The translations under genes were made by a program, and so were the position numbers. From assembly GCA_965178125.1 (NCBI GenBank), contig OZ237757.1, positions 682,001 through 746,000 of the forward strand: a stretch of 64,000 nucleotides of DNA, given 5' to 3'. Source of the DNA: Bilabrum cf. latius. Taxonomy: Eukaryota > Bigyra: Bicosoecida > Bigyra > Bicosoecida. Under the pieces are notes generated by a model, which saw nothing but the letters and a program-made list of their open reading frames with translations, did no database searches and was not told the origin of the DNA. Of the stretch, positions 33,967 through 45,895 are shown piece by piece; position 1 is the first letter of the stretch, and each line of letters begins with the position of its first letter.

Positions 33967-35622
33967 ATGACTAATAAAGGCAAGACATACACTAGAGGTA
34001 AAATATCTTACACGTATGGTGATGAACCGACAAAAAATCAAAAAGATAGTGATAATTTAGAAGCCACTATTAAGGGACTACTTGATAAAGGATTTGAAGA
34101 GGTACCAACTACCAAAGCAAGTATTAAAAAAATACCTTTATATTCTTATGTATCTTATGTAAGTAATATCAAGGGAAAGCCACTATTTAGAAGAGGTGGG
34201 GTAATTAACTCAATATAGAAGGATGGAGACTATTTCACTTTATATAACTTAGTGAGTCGTGTTCATTTTAGCGTTCAATAGTCTAACCTAGTTCGTCTTT
34301 TTTATAAGATGACTAAAGCTTAGACGAAAAAACTTAATAAACCAACCGGTAAATTAATTGAAGTAGAAGATGAGGACGACAAAGACAAATTTAATTATAA
34401 ACCAATATTAAAGAAACTATATTATGAAGAAGGTAATGTAGTCAGTCGTGATGCGTTATATGACCTAGCTAGACAAAAAGATAAACGTATTAAAAGACGA
34501 CAAGTAGAAAAGTGGTTAAATAACTAGATGCTCCACCAATTGACCAAAAAACGACCTAAACAGTCAGCAGTAAGTTCTTTTGTACCTACTAAGCCTTTCT
34601 CAATTTACGCATTGGACTTAATAGACATGCAAAAGTATTCAGACACTAATGACGGCTATAATTGGATATTAAATATAATGGATATATTCACAAAATACCT
34701 ATGGAGTATTTCATTAAAAGATAAGACATTAGTTAATATAATTCGTGAGATGAAGAAACTATTTAAGAAACCTAATTGGAGAAAACCGACTGTTATGTTA
34801 AGTGATAATGAGTTTAATAAAGAGGCATATATTAAATTTATGAATGACAATGACATAAAACCACTATTCACCATCGCAGGAAATCCATAGTCTAATGGTG
34901 CAGTTGAAAGACTTAACAGGACTATAAAAGAATAGATTAGAAAAGACTTTGCTATAAAGAATGACAGTGATGGTGTTTGGCATACGTCATTATAGAGACT
35001 AGTAAGAGCTTATAATAAGAGAAAACACAACACTATAGGAATGTCTCCAATAGAAGCAATGAAACCTGAAAATTTAGAAGTAGTTAGATCTAGAATTGAA
35101 AATAAGAAATTATCAAATAATTTTGACGGGAATGATAAAGATCTTAATGTAGGGGATAGAGTTAGAGTATTACTTGAGAAGAACAAGTTTAAAGGAAATT
35201 TATTTAATTGGTCTAGAGAAGTCTTCACTGTTAGATAGAAGACCAAACCAAGAAATCCTAAGTAGAGGATTAAATATAAAGTAATGGACAAAGAGGGAGA
35301 ACCTCTTACTGGATTCTTTAATGCTTCACAGTTATAGAAAATAGACAATGTAGAACACGAAGATAAGGTAAATGATGACATAGACAAGGAAAGTGAAGAG
35401 CCTGAAATTGATAATGTTGAAGGTTTAGAAGTAGAACCAGACACAATAGAGAAGTTTTTAGATAAAAGACAAAATAAAGATAGACTTATTGAATACTTAG
35501 TCAAATATAAGGGATATTCTAATAAGTTTAATGAATGGATTACCCGTAAGAAATTAGAATAGGATTATGGGAAAGACCAAATACGACCACTTGCGAAAGA
35601 CTATTCTGATAGATAGAGATAA
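33967..35622 (+). CDS. Retrovirus-type (rve) integrase with N-terminal extension and chromodomain
   Basis: 551 residues, ATG 33967 to TAA 35620-35622, twelve in-frame TAGs. N-terminal 115 residues: a FRRGG...FSVQ module typical of NCLDV/PLV proteins. A helical region ending in a QL.KK linker follows. The catalytic core has Asp in ALDLIDM (about 217), Asp in LSDNEF (about 279) and Glu in VERLNRT (about 313). TAG falls in NP-TAG-SNGAVER, where retroviral-type integrases have Gln, and in the QL-TAG-K motif of the C-terminal beta-barrel. The C-terminus is a chromodomain (YLVKYKGYS...EW), which may target chromatin. It catalyses element integration, consistent with the 5-bp duplication. The glycine usual after the second Asp is absent, but spacing to Glu (about 33) is normal. 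Confidence 0.88.
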
Positions 35623-35656
35623 TTAATCTAGTAATATACTTTATGGCATAATACCA

Positions 35657-35729
35657 GCGCCCCAAATTGCGATAATATATTAGGATATTAAGATATATTT
35701 CCGCAATTCTGGGCGCGTAGGTGTATTGA
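35657..35729 (-). repeat. 70-bp dispersed hairpin repeat (internal copy 2)
   Basis: Same family, inverted orientation (GCGCCCCAAATTGCG ... GGGCGCGTAGG), between the integrase and the next plus-strand gene. Confidence 0.85.
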
Positions 35730-35852
35730 TTTTTATAATTATGTCATTTTATGTTAGCCAGTGTTTAGATACGACTTTTAAAATAATAATTTTTTCTAGT
35801 ATTTACCATATTAATATAAAACAAAGTCAAAGAAATTATTTATAATAAGTAT

Positions 35853-36533
35853 ATGGAATTGTTAAATATAACAAGATACAAAAATAAAGACCTTCTAAAA
35901 AGAGTAGTCAAGTTAAGTGAAAAGTACAAGTGGTCTCGTGATGACTTAAAAATGTTATGGATTAACAAGCATTATTCAAGTTTATAGGGTGAAATAGATG
36001 ATGAAGGGGACGAGATAGCAACTATAAATTTAGTGAGACAACCGTCTAAAATAGAACCTATCTAGTTAAAACCTCCACAATTAGAACGACAATAGGCTAT
36101 ATTGGAAGATGTTGAATTAGATAGCGAAGACATAGAGGATAATAAAGAGGAAGACTATTTGAATGATACATATAGTGATACAAGTAGTGAAGTAGTGAGT
36201 GAAGTCATTGAAGAGAAACCAATTAAAGAGAAACCAAAACCAAAAATCAATATTAGTGATCTTACAGTGAGTGATAAACCTGAATATGTTTATTGTGTAG
36301 AGATTAATGATACAAAGGTATATTTTAACAAAAAGAATACATAGACTTATCCTGATGCTTTAAGAAGAGGTAAATCACACGCTGATAAAATGAGAAAGCG
36401 AGTATTAGGACATCTTCATTTTGATGAGACCGATATGTATGACAGCAACTTATGGTATGCTAAAGTGTGCTGGGGTGATAGTGATAAAATTCATGATAAC
36501 TTTACAAAGTTTAAAAATATCTTATTAAAATGA
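35853..36533 (+). CDS. Acidic hypothetical protein
   Basis: 226 residues, ATG 35853 to TGA 36531-36533, four in-frame TAGs. Basic/helical N-terminus, a long Asp/Glu linker (residues 80-130), then a folded C-terminal part with VYFNKKNT and LWYAKVCWG. Not recognised. Confidence 0.65.
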
Positions 36534-36552
36534 CCACTATATATATAGGTAA

Positions 36553-37059
36553 ATGAAAAACACAATTTGGAAGTTTTTAAATGAATACTTTGATGTCTTT
36601 AGTTTAATACTTAAAATACGAGACGAAAACCCTAGTGATGTCATAAGTACTATAATAGCAATGTATGAAGAGAGCGAAATAGAAGACCCAAAAGAGATCC
36701 ATAAACATATGAGTGAAATACGTCATAACTTGGAACTTAGATTTAAAACAAAGTATGTTGAAGTATTAAGCACAGATCACGATGACAAAGCAGAAAGTTA
36801 TCTCCATCTTAATAATATATTATGTAATATTGAAGGAGAGCAATATGTGGAGGATAGCAAAATCAAGATGTCCGAGAAAAAACAAGTATTTATAAAGACT
36901 TACGGTGATGTGGATAAATTCAACGAGACTGTCCAAGAGATGGAACAAGAAGACGAAAAGACTAAAACAGGAGTAGAAAAAGAAATAGATCAAAAGTTAA
37001 GTCTATTATGTAATACTTCTAAACAACCAGACAATATTTGTCTAGATTATAAATTGTAA
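36553..37059 (+). CDS. Hypothetical protein
   Basis: 168 residues, ATG 36553 to TAA. Starts 19 nt after the previous stop; CTATATATATAG lies just upstream. Helical and acidic with no TAG codon. No family recognised. Confidence 0.7.
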   Translation: MKNTIWKFLNEYFDVFSLILKIRDENPSDVISTIIAMYEESEIEDPKEIHKHMSEIRHNLELRFKTKYVEVLSTDHDDKAESYLHLNNILCNIEGEQYVEDSKIKMSEKKQVFIKTYGDVDKFNETVQEMEQEDEKTKTGVEKEIDQKLSLLCNTSKQPDNICLDYKL

Positions 37060-37110
37060 TATCAGTATGTATTTTAATTATAAAAATACAAATTGACAGG
37101 TTAGATACGA

Positions 37111-37183
37111 CCGCCCCAAATTGCGGATATATTATAGCTATTCAAGATATATTTTCGCAATTCTGGGCGTCTCACCGTGTTGA
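37111..37183 (-). repeat. 70-bp dispersed hairpin repeat (internal copy 3)
   Basis: Lies between convergent genes; the stop codon of the minus-strand gene (TGA at 37174-37172) falls inside this repeat's leader. Confidence 0.8.
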
Positions 37184-37486
37184 TTTTTCCACACGTTTTA
37201 ACTCATTCATAATTTCTAAATCAAGTAAGCCATTAATAATACGAAAATCTTTGTAATCTTGCGCCATCTAAAACATTCCTTCATATTTAGGCAACATAGC
37301 CATTTTAAGACCTAGGATAGACTTAATATCTTCGTAGGTAATAATCTAGTCTTTTTCTACTTCTTTTAGCTCTTCAACTTCACAAATACGAAGGTCCTTT
37401 CCATCAAAAAATTGATCAAAAGCTGTCTTTACCTTTTTTAATATATTGTTCAAACTTTTTATGTTATAAATATTATTAAAGTTCAT
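37172..37486 (-). CDS. Hypothetical protein (104 aa)
   Basis: ATG at 37486, TGA at 37174-37172, two in-frame TAGs. Preceded by the CGCCAAAAAATAT plus CTATATATATATAG motif. Helical, charged; not recognised. Too broken by TAG to be seen with the standard code. Confidence 0.6.
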
Positions 37487-37488
37487 TT

Positions 37489-37518
37489 CTATATATATAT
37501 AGTAAATATTTTTTGGCG
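37489..37518 (-). promoter_or_regulatory. Viral promoter motif (minus strand)
   Basis: On the minus strand CGCCAAAAAATATTTACT then TATATATATAG, ending 2 nt before the ATG at 37486. Confidence 0.6.
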
Positions 37519-37541
37519 GAATAATTAAACTTAGGATCTAA

Positions 37542-37614
37542 CCGCCCGAAATTGCGGAAATATTATAGCTATTCAAGATATATTTGTGCAATTCTGGGCG
37601 CGTAGGCGTATTGA
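37542..37614 (-). repeat. 70-bp dispersed hairpin repeat (internal copy 4)
   Basis: Same family; on the minus strand it follows the stop of the P-loop gene at 37643. Confidence 0.85.
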
Positions 37615-37642
37615 CTTTTGTATTATTTTGTATTTATTTGTA

Positions 37643-38281
37643 TTATATTTGGTACCCTAACTAGAGGCAATTCCTCAATTTATCGTGAAGCTATTCGTAA
37701 GTATTATAAATGTAATAGCTAGAAGGGTTCAACTCTTTGATATAAGAGTTACGGTCTTCTAACATAGACTTCTATTTATCTACTTTCTAATTCTTTAAAG
37801 TCTTCTAGAATAGTGAATTAGATGGAAGACATACAACTATACTTTCTTTTTTAAATAACTCATTAGCTAGACTTAACTCTTTAGTAAAGAATATTACTCT
37901 CTTCTCGCTACCTTCATTCAACCAGTTATCTTTTACCCATTGAAGGGCTTCTTTACTGGCTTTTCTATTAAGTATATTATAATTACCCCAATCACTTTTT
38001 AACTTACATTCGTCTAGTTTCATAAGTAATTCGGGCTCCTAGACATATACTCCTAGAGTACTATCTAAATCAACAAGTAAACAGTCTTTAGAACTAGACC
38101 GTAATATTTGACAAGCGGTAGACTTACCACTACCTTCAGGCACACAGATACATATTTTTTTACGTTTATGTAAAGGTTTATCCCATAACCACTACCAACA
38201 AGACATACCACCAGAGTATGCTAGAGGTAGTAAGACACTTAAACCTCCTACAACGACACTGCTTGAACTGATTCCATCCAT
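37643..38281 (-). CDS. Membrane-anchored P-loop ATPase/kinase-like protein
   Basis: 212 residues from the ATG at 38281 to TAA 37645-37643, with seven in-frame TAGs. An N-terminal hydrophobic segment (VVVGGLSVLLPLAYSGG) is followed by a Walker A motif CVPEGSGKSTACQ (about residues 47-59) and a DLDST acidic motif that could be Walker B or a nucleotide-kinase lid. Small P-loop proteins of this kind occur in PLVs; substrate unknown. It may be a nucleotide kinase or a virion-associated ATPase. Confidence 0.65.
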
Positions 38282-38324
38282 TTTATTATATTAATAAAAA
38301 AGATATTTCTATAATTAAACTCAA

Positions 38325-39047
38325 TTATCCTGTTAAGAAAATACAAGGTACGACTTTATATTCTACTCCATTAGCATCAGTAGAAGTACCACTTGAAAAG
38401 TCTTCATCTACTAGAGCTTTTGCTACAATAGTCTAATCAACAGAGACTGGTTGAGGATTAGGCGCGTAGACATATCCACTATCAGAGCTATTTATTAAGT
38501 AGTCACCCGCACTTACATCTCCTCCATTTTTATTTACTTTCACAGCTCCATCACCTAAAGATGCCACAAGTACTTTACCATCATCATGGTGTTCTCCTAC
38601 ATATACTCCAAAAGGTGGTGAATGTTGAGATGCTTGACTTACGACATATTCATTAGTTGTGGGTCCTTTATTAACTACACTATCAAGAGTAACCACTGAC
38701 CCAATACCAGCTGGTAAACTAGAAGCAACATCACTACAAGATGCAACATGTGTACCGGTAAATGATAAGAAGTTGGTTGCTGTCATAGTACTGGTTTGAG
38801 TTCCATCACCTGCGACATTAATTGAGATAGATGCACCTGCTGATGCTGAGTTTTTACCTATTCTCCATGTGAAAGACTTAGCATCTTCATTAGTACCACT
38901 CATAATATAGGGTAGTGATTGACCATTGAAGTTAAGTCCAAAGTTAGCGGCTCCATCAAAGCCTTCTGCTTTAATTGATTCTACTTCAATAGACTTACTC
39001 TTTAATTCATATTCATTTTTGTTTAAGAGATTGTATATTCCTGCCAT
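38325..39047 (-). CDS. Fibre/spike-like virion protein
   Basis: 240 residues, ATG 39047 to TAA 38327-38325, one TAG. N-terminal helical stalk, then a beta-rich body. The C-terminal 100 residues (GVYVGEHHDDGKVLVASLGDG region, then GGDVSAGDYLINSS, VAKAL, VPCIFL) resemble the autoprocessing chaperone/peptidase G2-like ends of viral trimeric fibres. A receptor-binding role is inference. Confidence 0.55.
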
Positions 39048-39136
39048 TACTTATATTATATTAGCTAGACTAGATATTTTTTTTTTAAATTACGAGATTT
39101 TAAAAAGTTAGTAGTATAAGATATAGTATAATACTA

Positions 39137-39209
39137 GCGCCCCAAATTGCGATAATATATTAGGATATTAAGATATATTTCCGCAATTCTGGGCGCGTAG
39201 GCGTATTGA
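39137..39209 (-). repeat. 70-bp dispersed hairpin repeat (internal copy 5)
   Basis: Nearly identical to copy 2; on the minus strand it follows the stop of the gene at 39291 and precedes the fibre-gene side of the block. Confidence 0.85.
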
Positions 39210-39290
39210 TTTTTATAATTTAGTTATTTTTAATATAGCCACCTCTTACAATGTAATATTTTTAAATTAAAATATTATAGTATATACCAT

Positions 39291-40733
39291 TTAAAGACTT
39301 CTTAATCTTGAATCTAACCAAGATATTAGAGTATCAAGTCTCTTATTAAGACCTGAACCTTCACCAGTCTTACTTTCACTTGCTCCACTAGATGATTGAC
39401 CTTGTGCTTCTTGTTCTTGTTCTTCCCGTTCTTGTGCTGCTCGTGCTGCTCTTGTTCTTGCTTCTTGACCTTTACCAAGATCTTCACCTGCATCGCTTGC
39501 TACAAATTCTCCATCTGGTTGTCTTTCTAATAGTGTCCCTTCTGTCTCATCATCTAAAGGTTCATTACCTCTTGCTATCTATTCAGCAGCTTCATTCATT
39601 ACATCACTTAATGCGGCTTCTCTTCGTAAGTCTGGATCTTTTTCCTTAGCTCGTCTAAGTCTTTCTTTAAGTGGAGTTCCTGACGGTTCTGCACGACTAA
39701 ATGGGTTTGTTTGTCTTTTTCTAAGTGATAATTGTCTTTCAATATCTTTCTTTGCGTCATCAAACTTGATTCTATTTAAATTTACAAATCTAGTTTTACT
39801 GTCAAGTCCCGATTGTCTTCCAGTCTTAATATCTTGAAATAAGCTCTATAAATCATAATACTACATATCATCTATTGGCACACCATCATATTCATCACCT
39901 AATAGTGCTTTAAGTCTATCTTTTAGTACTGGTGCTTTAGATGTGGCTTTTGTTTTATAAATATCATTTATTGCTTCCATTCTTTTATTAAGTACATCTC
40001 TTTTTAGTTTAACTCGATCAGTTTGGCTTCGTAATCGTTCCAAAGCATAGCCTTTTGACTTTTTATCTCCTAATCTTTCTAATAGAGGTACTATTTGTGT
40101 TCCTTTTGCTCTTTGTCTAACTTTTACAAGTCTTGATGCCATTGAATTAAGTTGAGCCTTAGAGAGACCATTTAAAGTTGAATCACTTACACCTCTCTCT
40201 TTAAGAAACTTCTTCAACTAGTCTACTGTTAAGTCATTCTCTAAGTCTTTGACATCTTTAGGTAAATTGTCTATCTCTTCTGCTTCAATAAATAAGTTAT
40301 TTAATGCGTCGTTAAGTTTTGACTCAGCTTTACCTTTTTGAAATAGAGTATTAGATGAGTTCATATATGGAATATTCTATATCATCTTAGCAATAGCTTC
40401 AGCATCTTCATCAAGTAGTTCATTATCTTTAGCTAGTCTTACAACTTGATCTATATCTGCTACTTTATACTTTTTACCTTTCTTACTGTTATCTTTAACT
40501 CTTTTTAAAGTCCTTTTCATAAGATTTGCTATTCTTTTTAATTTTCTCTTTTCTTCTAATGGCATAAAGTCCTCTTCTAATTGAATTTTTTGTTTTCGTT
40601 TAGCTTCTCCTATAGCTGCTCTTATGGCTCTCTCTTCGTTTCTTACCTTTCGTCTTGCTTGACTTGTAGGGGCTCTACTTTCCACAAGTCCATCGAGTAA
40701 GTCTTCCAATACTGCTGTTTTTTTTTTAGACAT
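39291..40733 (-). CDS. Lys/Arg-rich helical protein with SAP-like segment
   Basis: 480 residues from the ATG at 40733 to TAA 39293-39291. The TAG at 40377-40379 joins two parts that look separate under the standard code; others follow. Residues 1-115 are very basic and coiled. A SAP-like segment (LKKFLKERGVS...LSKAQL, about 165-195) may bind DNA. The C-terminal half is charged and Glu/Gln-rich. A DNA-binding virion or scaffold role is possible. An internal ATG at 40364 is an alternative start. Confidence 0.6.
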
Positions 40734-40772
40734 CGTATAATTATATTATGATAATAGATAATATTATTAAAT

Positions 40773-41216
40773 TTACATACCATTTTCTTTTAATATTTTA
40801 CTTGCTTCTCCTAGACTTACGCCATACTTCTTCATTACCGCACTCACTAATTTACCTCTTGCTTTAGCTTTTGGATTAGGTTTCCTCTTACGCTTAGCCT
40901 TTCCAAGTCCTACAGTCTTAAGTGCAGCATCAAGAGGGACACCAACTTCAGGGGCTACAAACTTAAGACCTGTTCGTATTGCCTTTCCTACATTACTTTT
41001 AATACCTTTTTTAATTGTTCGCCCTACTTTCTTGAATTTACGACCTACTTTTTTAAAAAAGCGTCCAACTTTTGAACCACCTTGAACACCATTCATTTGA
41101 TAGTCTTCAAATAATTCAAGTAGTTTTTGCTTAAATTCGTCTTTTAAATTGTTGACTTTGGCATTAGAGGGTGATTTACCTAGTTGCTATAGTCTTTGTC
41201 TTATGAAATCGTCCAT
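40773..41216 (-). CDS. Small basic core/minor-virion protein with GG processing-like site
   Basis: 147 residues, ATG 41216 to TAA 40775-40773, one TAG at residue 10. After an acidic N-terminal 40 residues comes VQGG|SKVGRFFKK and then a Lys-rich stretch with repeated V-G-R-x-(F/I)-K-K units, a hydrophobic GLKFVAPEVGVPLDAA helix and a KRKRKPNPKAK patch. This resembles adenovirus-type core or membrane-lytic precursor proteins cut by the viral protease. The tail of the major capsid protein has a similar GG plus basic helix. Assignment is inference. Confidence 0.55.
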
Positions 41217-41250
41217 TATAATAAAGAACTATAATATTTCTTATTAATAT

Positions 41251-42069
41251 ATGGTTAAATTAACAAAGTAGTAGCTAAAGTATTATTCACGATTTGATAA
41301 TAAGATATTCAAGTCTTTTAAAATAAATAGAAGTGATATTTATTTAAATGGTTCATATTCATTTACTCATAATATGCTTTCACTTTGGGCTGGAGACATA
41401 GACCTATACTCTCCCGTTAAATTGTCTGATGTCAATAGTGTTATAAATGAATTAAAGACCTTAAGAGGTAGTAGATTAATACATATTTATAACGTTGAAT
41501 ATGATGATAATGGCGTCTCTTTAGATACATTTCTTGATACTAATAGACCTAAAATATTAAAATCTTTAAAATAGTAGAATAATCCTATGATATTCGTTGA
41601 AAGTTGGGTCTATACTGGATATATTGAAGAGGTTAGTATATTATATGATATTGGAGGTAAGATATTGAAAATGAAGCCTAAACAAGTAGCAGATAGGATG
41701 ATAGATGACATAAAAGACTTACAAAAAGAACGAAAATATTTCAAGATATTAAAAAGACTAGATGTTATATATGACGAATTAGGGCAAAAGAAGAAACAGG
41801 AAGAGATTGAACAACTTATAAAGAATCCCGATGTAGGCTTTCTTTACTTGACTATTACAAGATTAAAAAGTTTATTACTTCCAACAGTTCCATTTAAATT
41901 AAAAAATAGAGTTATTGATAGACTTAAGAATGATGTACGTAAATTAGGACTTATTAAACCAGTATATCAATACTTTAATACGTTCAATAGTAAAGATGTA
42001 AGTATTATAATTAAATATTTAGAAGACTAGCTCAATAAAAGGGTCGTTAAATTAGTTTCACATAATTGA
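41251..42069 (+). CDS. Nucleotidyltransferase-like protein (tentative)
   Basis: 272 residues, ATG 41251 to TGA 42067-42069, with TAGs near the start (two in tandem), two more in tandem after SLK, and one near the end. LNGSYSF then AGDIDLYSPV resembles the GS...DxD core of nucleotidyltransferase-fold proteins found in large DNA viruses. Helical C-terminal half. Catalytic competence not established. Confidence 0.55.
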
Positions 42070-42140
42070 ATACACCTAAACGCCCAGAATTGCAGACATA
42101 ATTTTCTTGATACTTATATATTTCCGCAATTTGGGGCGCC
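42067..42140 (+). repeat. 70-bp dispersed hairpin repeat (internal copy 6)
   Basis: Begins on the TGA stop of the preceding gene (TGAATACACC), so the repeat directly forms its 3' end. Confidence 0.85.
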
Positions 42141-42193
42141 CTATATTGTGAGATTTTCATTAGATTGACCCGAAAATGTAAAACCTCTAACAG

Positions 42194-42260
42194 CCTACGC
42201 GCCCAGAATTGCAGAAATATATCTTAAATAGCTATAATATTACCGCAATTTGGGGCGGTC
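42194..42260 (+). repeat. 70-bp dispersed hairpin repeat (internal copy 7)
   Basis: Second copy between convergent genes; it ends 3 nt before the stop of the minus-strand gene at 42264. Confidence 0.85.
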
Positions 42261-42263
42261 GTC

Positions 42264-42785
42264 TCACCAGTCACTATAAAATAGCTCGTCAATGTCTTCT
42301 TCGTTAAGTTTATTAACTTTTTCTGTCGGATGGAGGGGATTATCTGGTCGTATGTCATGTAAATAGCACTTAAGTCTGAAAAATTTTAGATATTCATAAA
42401 TTAACTACATTTGAAAAAAGTCTTTTTTAAATAACCTTTCCCACTCAACGGATTGTTTAAATTGTTCTATACATTCATTTATTTTCATTGAATTAGCATA
42501 GTCAAAGTTGAATGTTTTTAAGTGATCAAAAGAAGACGATACATATCCGTTATCATTTAACGTAAAGTCCATATCATAATAGTACTTTTTACTGCAATTG
42601 ATAATACATTCTCTATACTTACGAGCAATTAGAAGACAAGTTATATAATTAGTATAGCAATCTACTCTATCAGTTGTCATCATATTACGCTACTCTTCTG
42701 CTTTCTTATAGTACTAATTAACTTTACATGAGTACTTATAAAATGATTTAATATATCTTTTTGAAATTAGAAGTTTGTGATCCAT
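42264..42785 (-). CDS. Hypothetical protein (173 aa)
   Basis: ATG 42785 to TGA 42266-42264, three in-frame TAGs (two in the first 40 residues, one after DFFQM). Rich in Tyr, Lys and Cys, helical; no motif recognised. Confidence 0.6.
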
Positions 42786-42930
42786 AATTCTATATATTTA
42801 TATGATATTTTAATCATATTCTTAAGACTGTGCACTCTAAAATGAATATTTGAAATGGCTACTTCTCACAATATACCTTTTGAACCCACTAATTATTAGA
42901 AAAATAATAAATATTAACATATAGTATATA

Positions 42931-43998
42931 ATGTCATTATCATACGATGAAATACCAAATAGTCATTTAGTTGCTTTAAGAGAATACAAGCACAAGAAGA
43001 GGAACAAAAGCGTCTTTTTTAGTGAAGATGTAGGGGAAAAAGTCATAACTCCAGAAGATATAAGTGATGATTTACTTGAAGAGTATTATGGAAAGAGAGC
43101 AATTAAATATGAGAAGAATAAAAAAGCATTACGTGAAGAGATGTGTAAGCTAGTGAATGGAAATAAAAAACTAGTTAGAAAGACTAACGAGTTAAGAATA
43201 GATGATAAGAGTTAGTTTGAAATAGTCCCATTCTTTGATGATGAGACCAAAAGACAAATACACTATTTAAGTGGTTAGGCTGGTGCTGGTAAGTCTTATA
43301 TTGCTAAGTCTTTACTCAAGTATTATCATATGTTCATTCCAAAGAAGAGGGTTTTAGTCATTACACCAGTACAGGAAACAAATCCAACTTATTTAAAATA
43401 TGGTAATTTTATTGATATTGATAAATTAGTAGCAGTAGATAGAAACGATAGTTATGATGACTTAATGAGGAAATACAAAGAAGAAAAGATATTCTTTAGG
43501 TAGGAAAAGAAGTCATTAGAACCTCATGAATTAATTAAAAGAGAGATAGAGATAGAAAGAATGAAACCAACAAGTAAAGACAAGACAAAGGCATCATTTA
43601 CCACTACTCCATTGTATGAAGAATGGGCAAAATAGGGTCCTTCTGTGGTGGTATTTGATGATTATGAAGCCTTAAACGGTGATAAAAAGTAGAGAGCGTT
43701 ATTCTTAATTAAGCGTATAGGTGAAGTTGGAAGACATAGCTCAACAAATATGATAGTTATAAGTCATTTAACGAATGATTATGCGAATACTAGGTCAATA
43801 GTCATGGAAAGTCATAATATTATTTTATTTAAGAGAAATCTATGGAAATTTAGCAAATATTTAATGAAAGCATATTTAGGATTTGATGCAAGTCTTATAA
43901 ATCGTGTTTATAAATTGTTTGGAGAAGGTAATAGATGGCTATGTATTAATAAGACTTATAATTTTATCACTTGTCCTAAATAGATGTTCGTATATTAA
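42931..43998 (+). CDS. DNA-packaging ATPase (FtsK/HerA, A32-like)
   Basis: 355 residues, ATG 42931 to TAA 43996-43998, six TAGs. Walker A is LSG-TAG-AGAGKSY (about residue 114); Gln at the TAG gives the GQAGAGKS form common in this family. Walker B is SVVVFDDYEAL, followed by a GRHSSTNMIVISH sensor-like strand. It pumps DNA into capsids. First gene of the morphogenesis block, with protease, minor capsid and major capsid genes directly downstream on the same strand. Confidence 0.85.
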
Positions 43999-44017
43999 TT
44001 TTCTTAGTATTAAGTAT

Positions 44018-44566
44018 ATGGATATAACCACTGCATTAAGTCCTGAAGAGGTACAAAGACTATACTTTACATTTACAAAGTAGCATATACCAGTTATAAT
44101 GTATGAAGAAATAAGTGATACTAATAACATCAGACAATTTCTAGATGAAAATCCTTTATTTGTCCTTTATTATCCTAACTTAGTAGAAGGAGCAACAATG
44201 AGCGGTCATTATACTGCGGTCATATTTAACAAATCAAAGAATACTCTTTATTTTTGGGATAGTTATGGTCAATTACCTGATACTCATATTCCAGTTGTAG
44301 GTGGAGTCATAGACCCATAGAAGCTATATGATAGAAGTAGTCTTCTAATAGATCACGTATTAGATGCTGGTATTAATGTTGACTATTCAAATCAAAAGAA
44401 TCAATTAATATCAAATAACTCTGCCACATGCGGGAGGTGGTGTGTGCTCAGGATATTATTCCATCACTTGACGAATGATTAGTTTAATAGTCAATTAAAG
44501 AAGGCTTTTAAAAAGTATGGAGGAGGACTAGATAATGATGAACTTATTACTTTGATAATTAGTTAA
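44018..44566 (+). CDS. Ulp1/adenain-type cysteine protease
   Basis: 182 residues, ATG 44018 to TAA 44564-44566, three TAGs. The catalytic triad is visible in order: His in SGHYTAV, Asp in FWDSYG, Cys in ATCGRWCV. This is the capsid-maturation protease of PLVs, virophages and adenoviruses, cleaving after GG/GX-type sites. Starts 20 nt after the ATPase stop. Confidence 0.85.
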
Positions 44567-44648
44567 TATGACATATACCATAAATTTTTAGATATTGAAA
44601 ATTGATATCTATAAGGTGGCCAAATTAAAAAGACTAAAATATAAAAAT

Positions 44649-44720
44649 GAATACGGGTAAGCGCCCAGAATTGCGGAAATATATCTTAATATCCTAATAT
44701 ATTATCGCAATTTGGGGCGC
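44649..44720 (+). repeat. 70-bp dispersed hairpin repeat (internal copy 8)
   Basis: Downstream of the protease gene; leader AATACGGGTAAGCG. Confidence 0.85.
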
Positions 44721-44819
44721 TGGTATTATACTATATCTTAAGATACTAAATTTTTAAAATTTCGGAATATTGGATTTTTTCAATGAGTCAAATAATTAAT
44801 AAAAACTTTTTTAAAAAGT

Positions 44820-44890
44820 CAATACGGGTACGCGCCCAGAATTGCGGAAATATATCTTAAATAGCTATAATATTACCGCAATTTGGGGCA
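44820..44890 (+). repeat. 70-bp dispersed hairpin repeat (internal copy 9)
   Basis: Second copy between protease and minor capsid genes, 37 nt before the latter's ATG. Confidence 0.85.
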
Positions 44891-44926
44891 TTAGACAAGA
44901 CTTATTTTCTTGATAAATGTTATAGA

Positions 44927-45853
44927 ATGGTAGAGATTCAAGAACCAGATATCTTTTATATTAACTCATAGGATACTATAACATCTATTAATACTAATAG
45001 ACCAGTATCAATACATGAACAGCGTCAAGGTAATATCTTGACAAATTCACAAAACTACTTATTATCACTTGACCGATGGACTCTTAAATGTCGTATTCCT
45101 TTATTTGTAGCAAGTAAAGAAGTAAAGAATAGCGATAATTAGTCAATTTATAAGATGTCGTTTGTGAAGAAGAGTGATGGAACTACTTACACTCGTAATA
45201 TTGTCTTAACTAAGCCGTTATATTATAGTCTTAAGACCCTATCTAATGAATTTAATAATACTCTTAGTGATTTATGTGGAGATGCTAGTATTCCAACTGA
45301 TAGTATAGTATTTGAATATCACGGTAAGACTAAAACATTTAGTTTCACCCGTTTAGCCGCTTTTACAAGTGCGTGGACTTTAAGTTTTAACTTTCCTTTA
45401 TTCTCTATCTTTGAGACATTTGAATATGACGATGAAGGTAAAGACATCAAGAGTGATACTTATATAAATCTATTAGATGGATATAATGAATAGAGTGCTT
45501 CTACCTTAGATTAGTTTCCTACTATGGAGTATATTCAAATTATTAGTCCATCACTTCCAATACTTCCAGAATTTACGCCATCATATAAAAGTACATCTAG
45601 TACAGAGATACAAAGTGAAAATATCTTAAGTGATTTCAAGATAGACAATACAACAGGAACGAGTTTTATTAAAATAAACTTTAGTAGTGGAGGAAATCAT
45701 AGATGGCAATAGTTCTATAGATCAGCATTTAATAGTTATAGTATAGTACCGTATTTTAGAGATACTTTTGGAAACTTATACGAAATACCCTTTACTTTTG
45801 GACAAGGACTTAATATAAAAGCTCTATTTAAAAGTAAAAAGTTAATAACTTAA
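44927..45853 (+). CDS. Minor capsid protein (penton-like)
   Basis: 308 residues, ATG 44927 to TAA 45851-45853, five TAGs. Beta-rich throughout, with the N-terminal RCIPLFVASKE-like strands and a C-terminal SIVPYFRDTFGNLYEIPF. Identification rests on length, fold character and its place directly before the major capsid gene; the family is fast-evolving, so homology should be checked by profile search. Confidence 0.65.
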
Positions 45854-45895
45854 AGTAAAAAATAAATAAATATCTTTAGTCTTAATATATTTATA

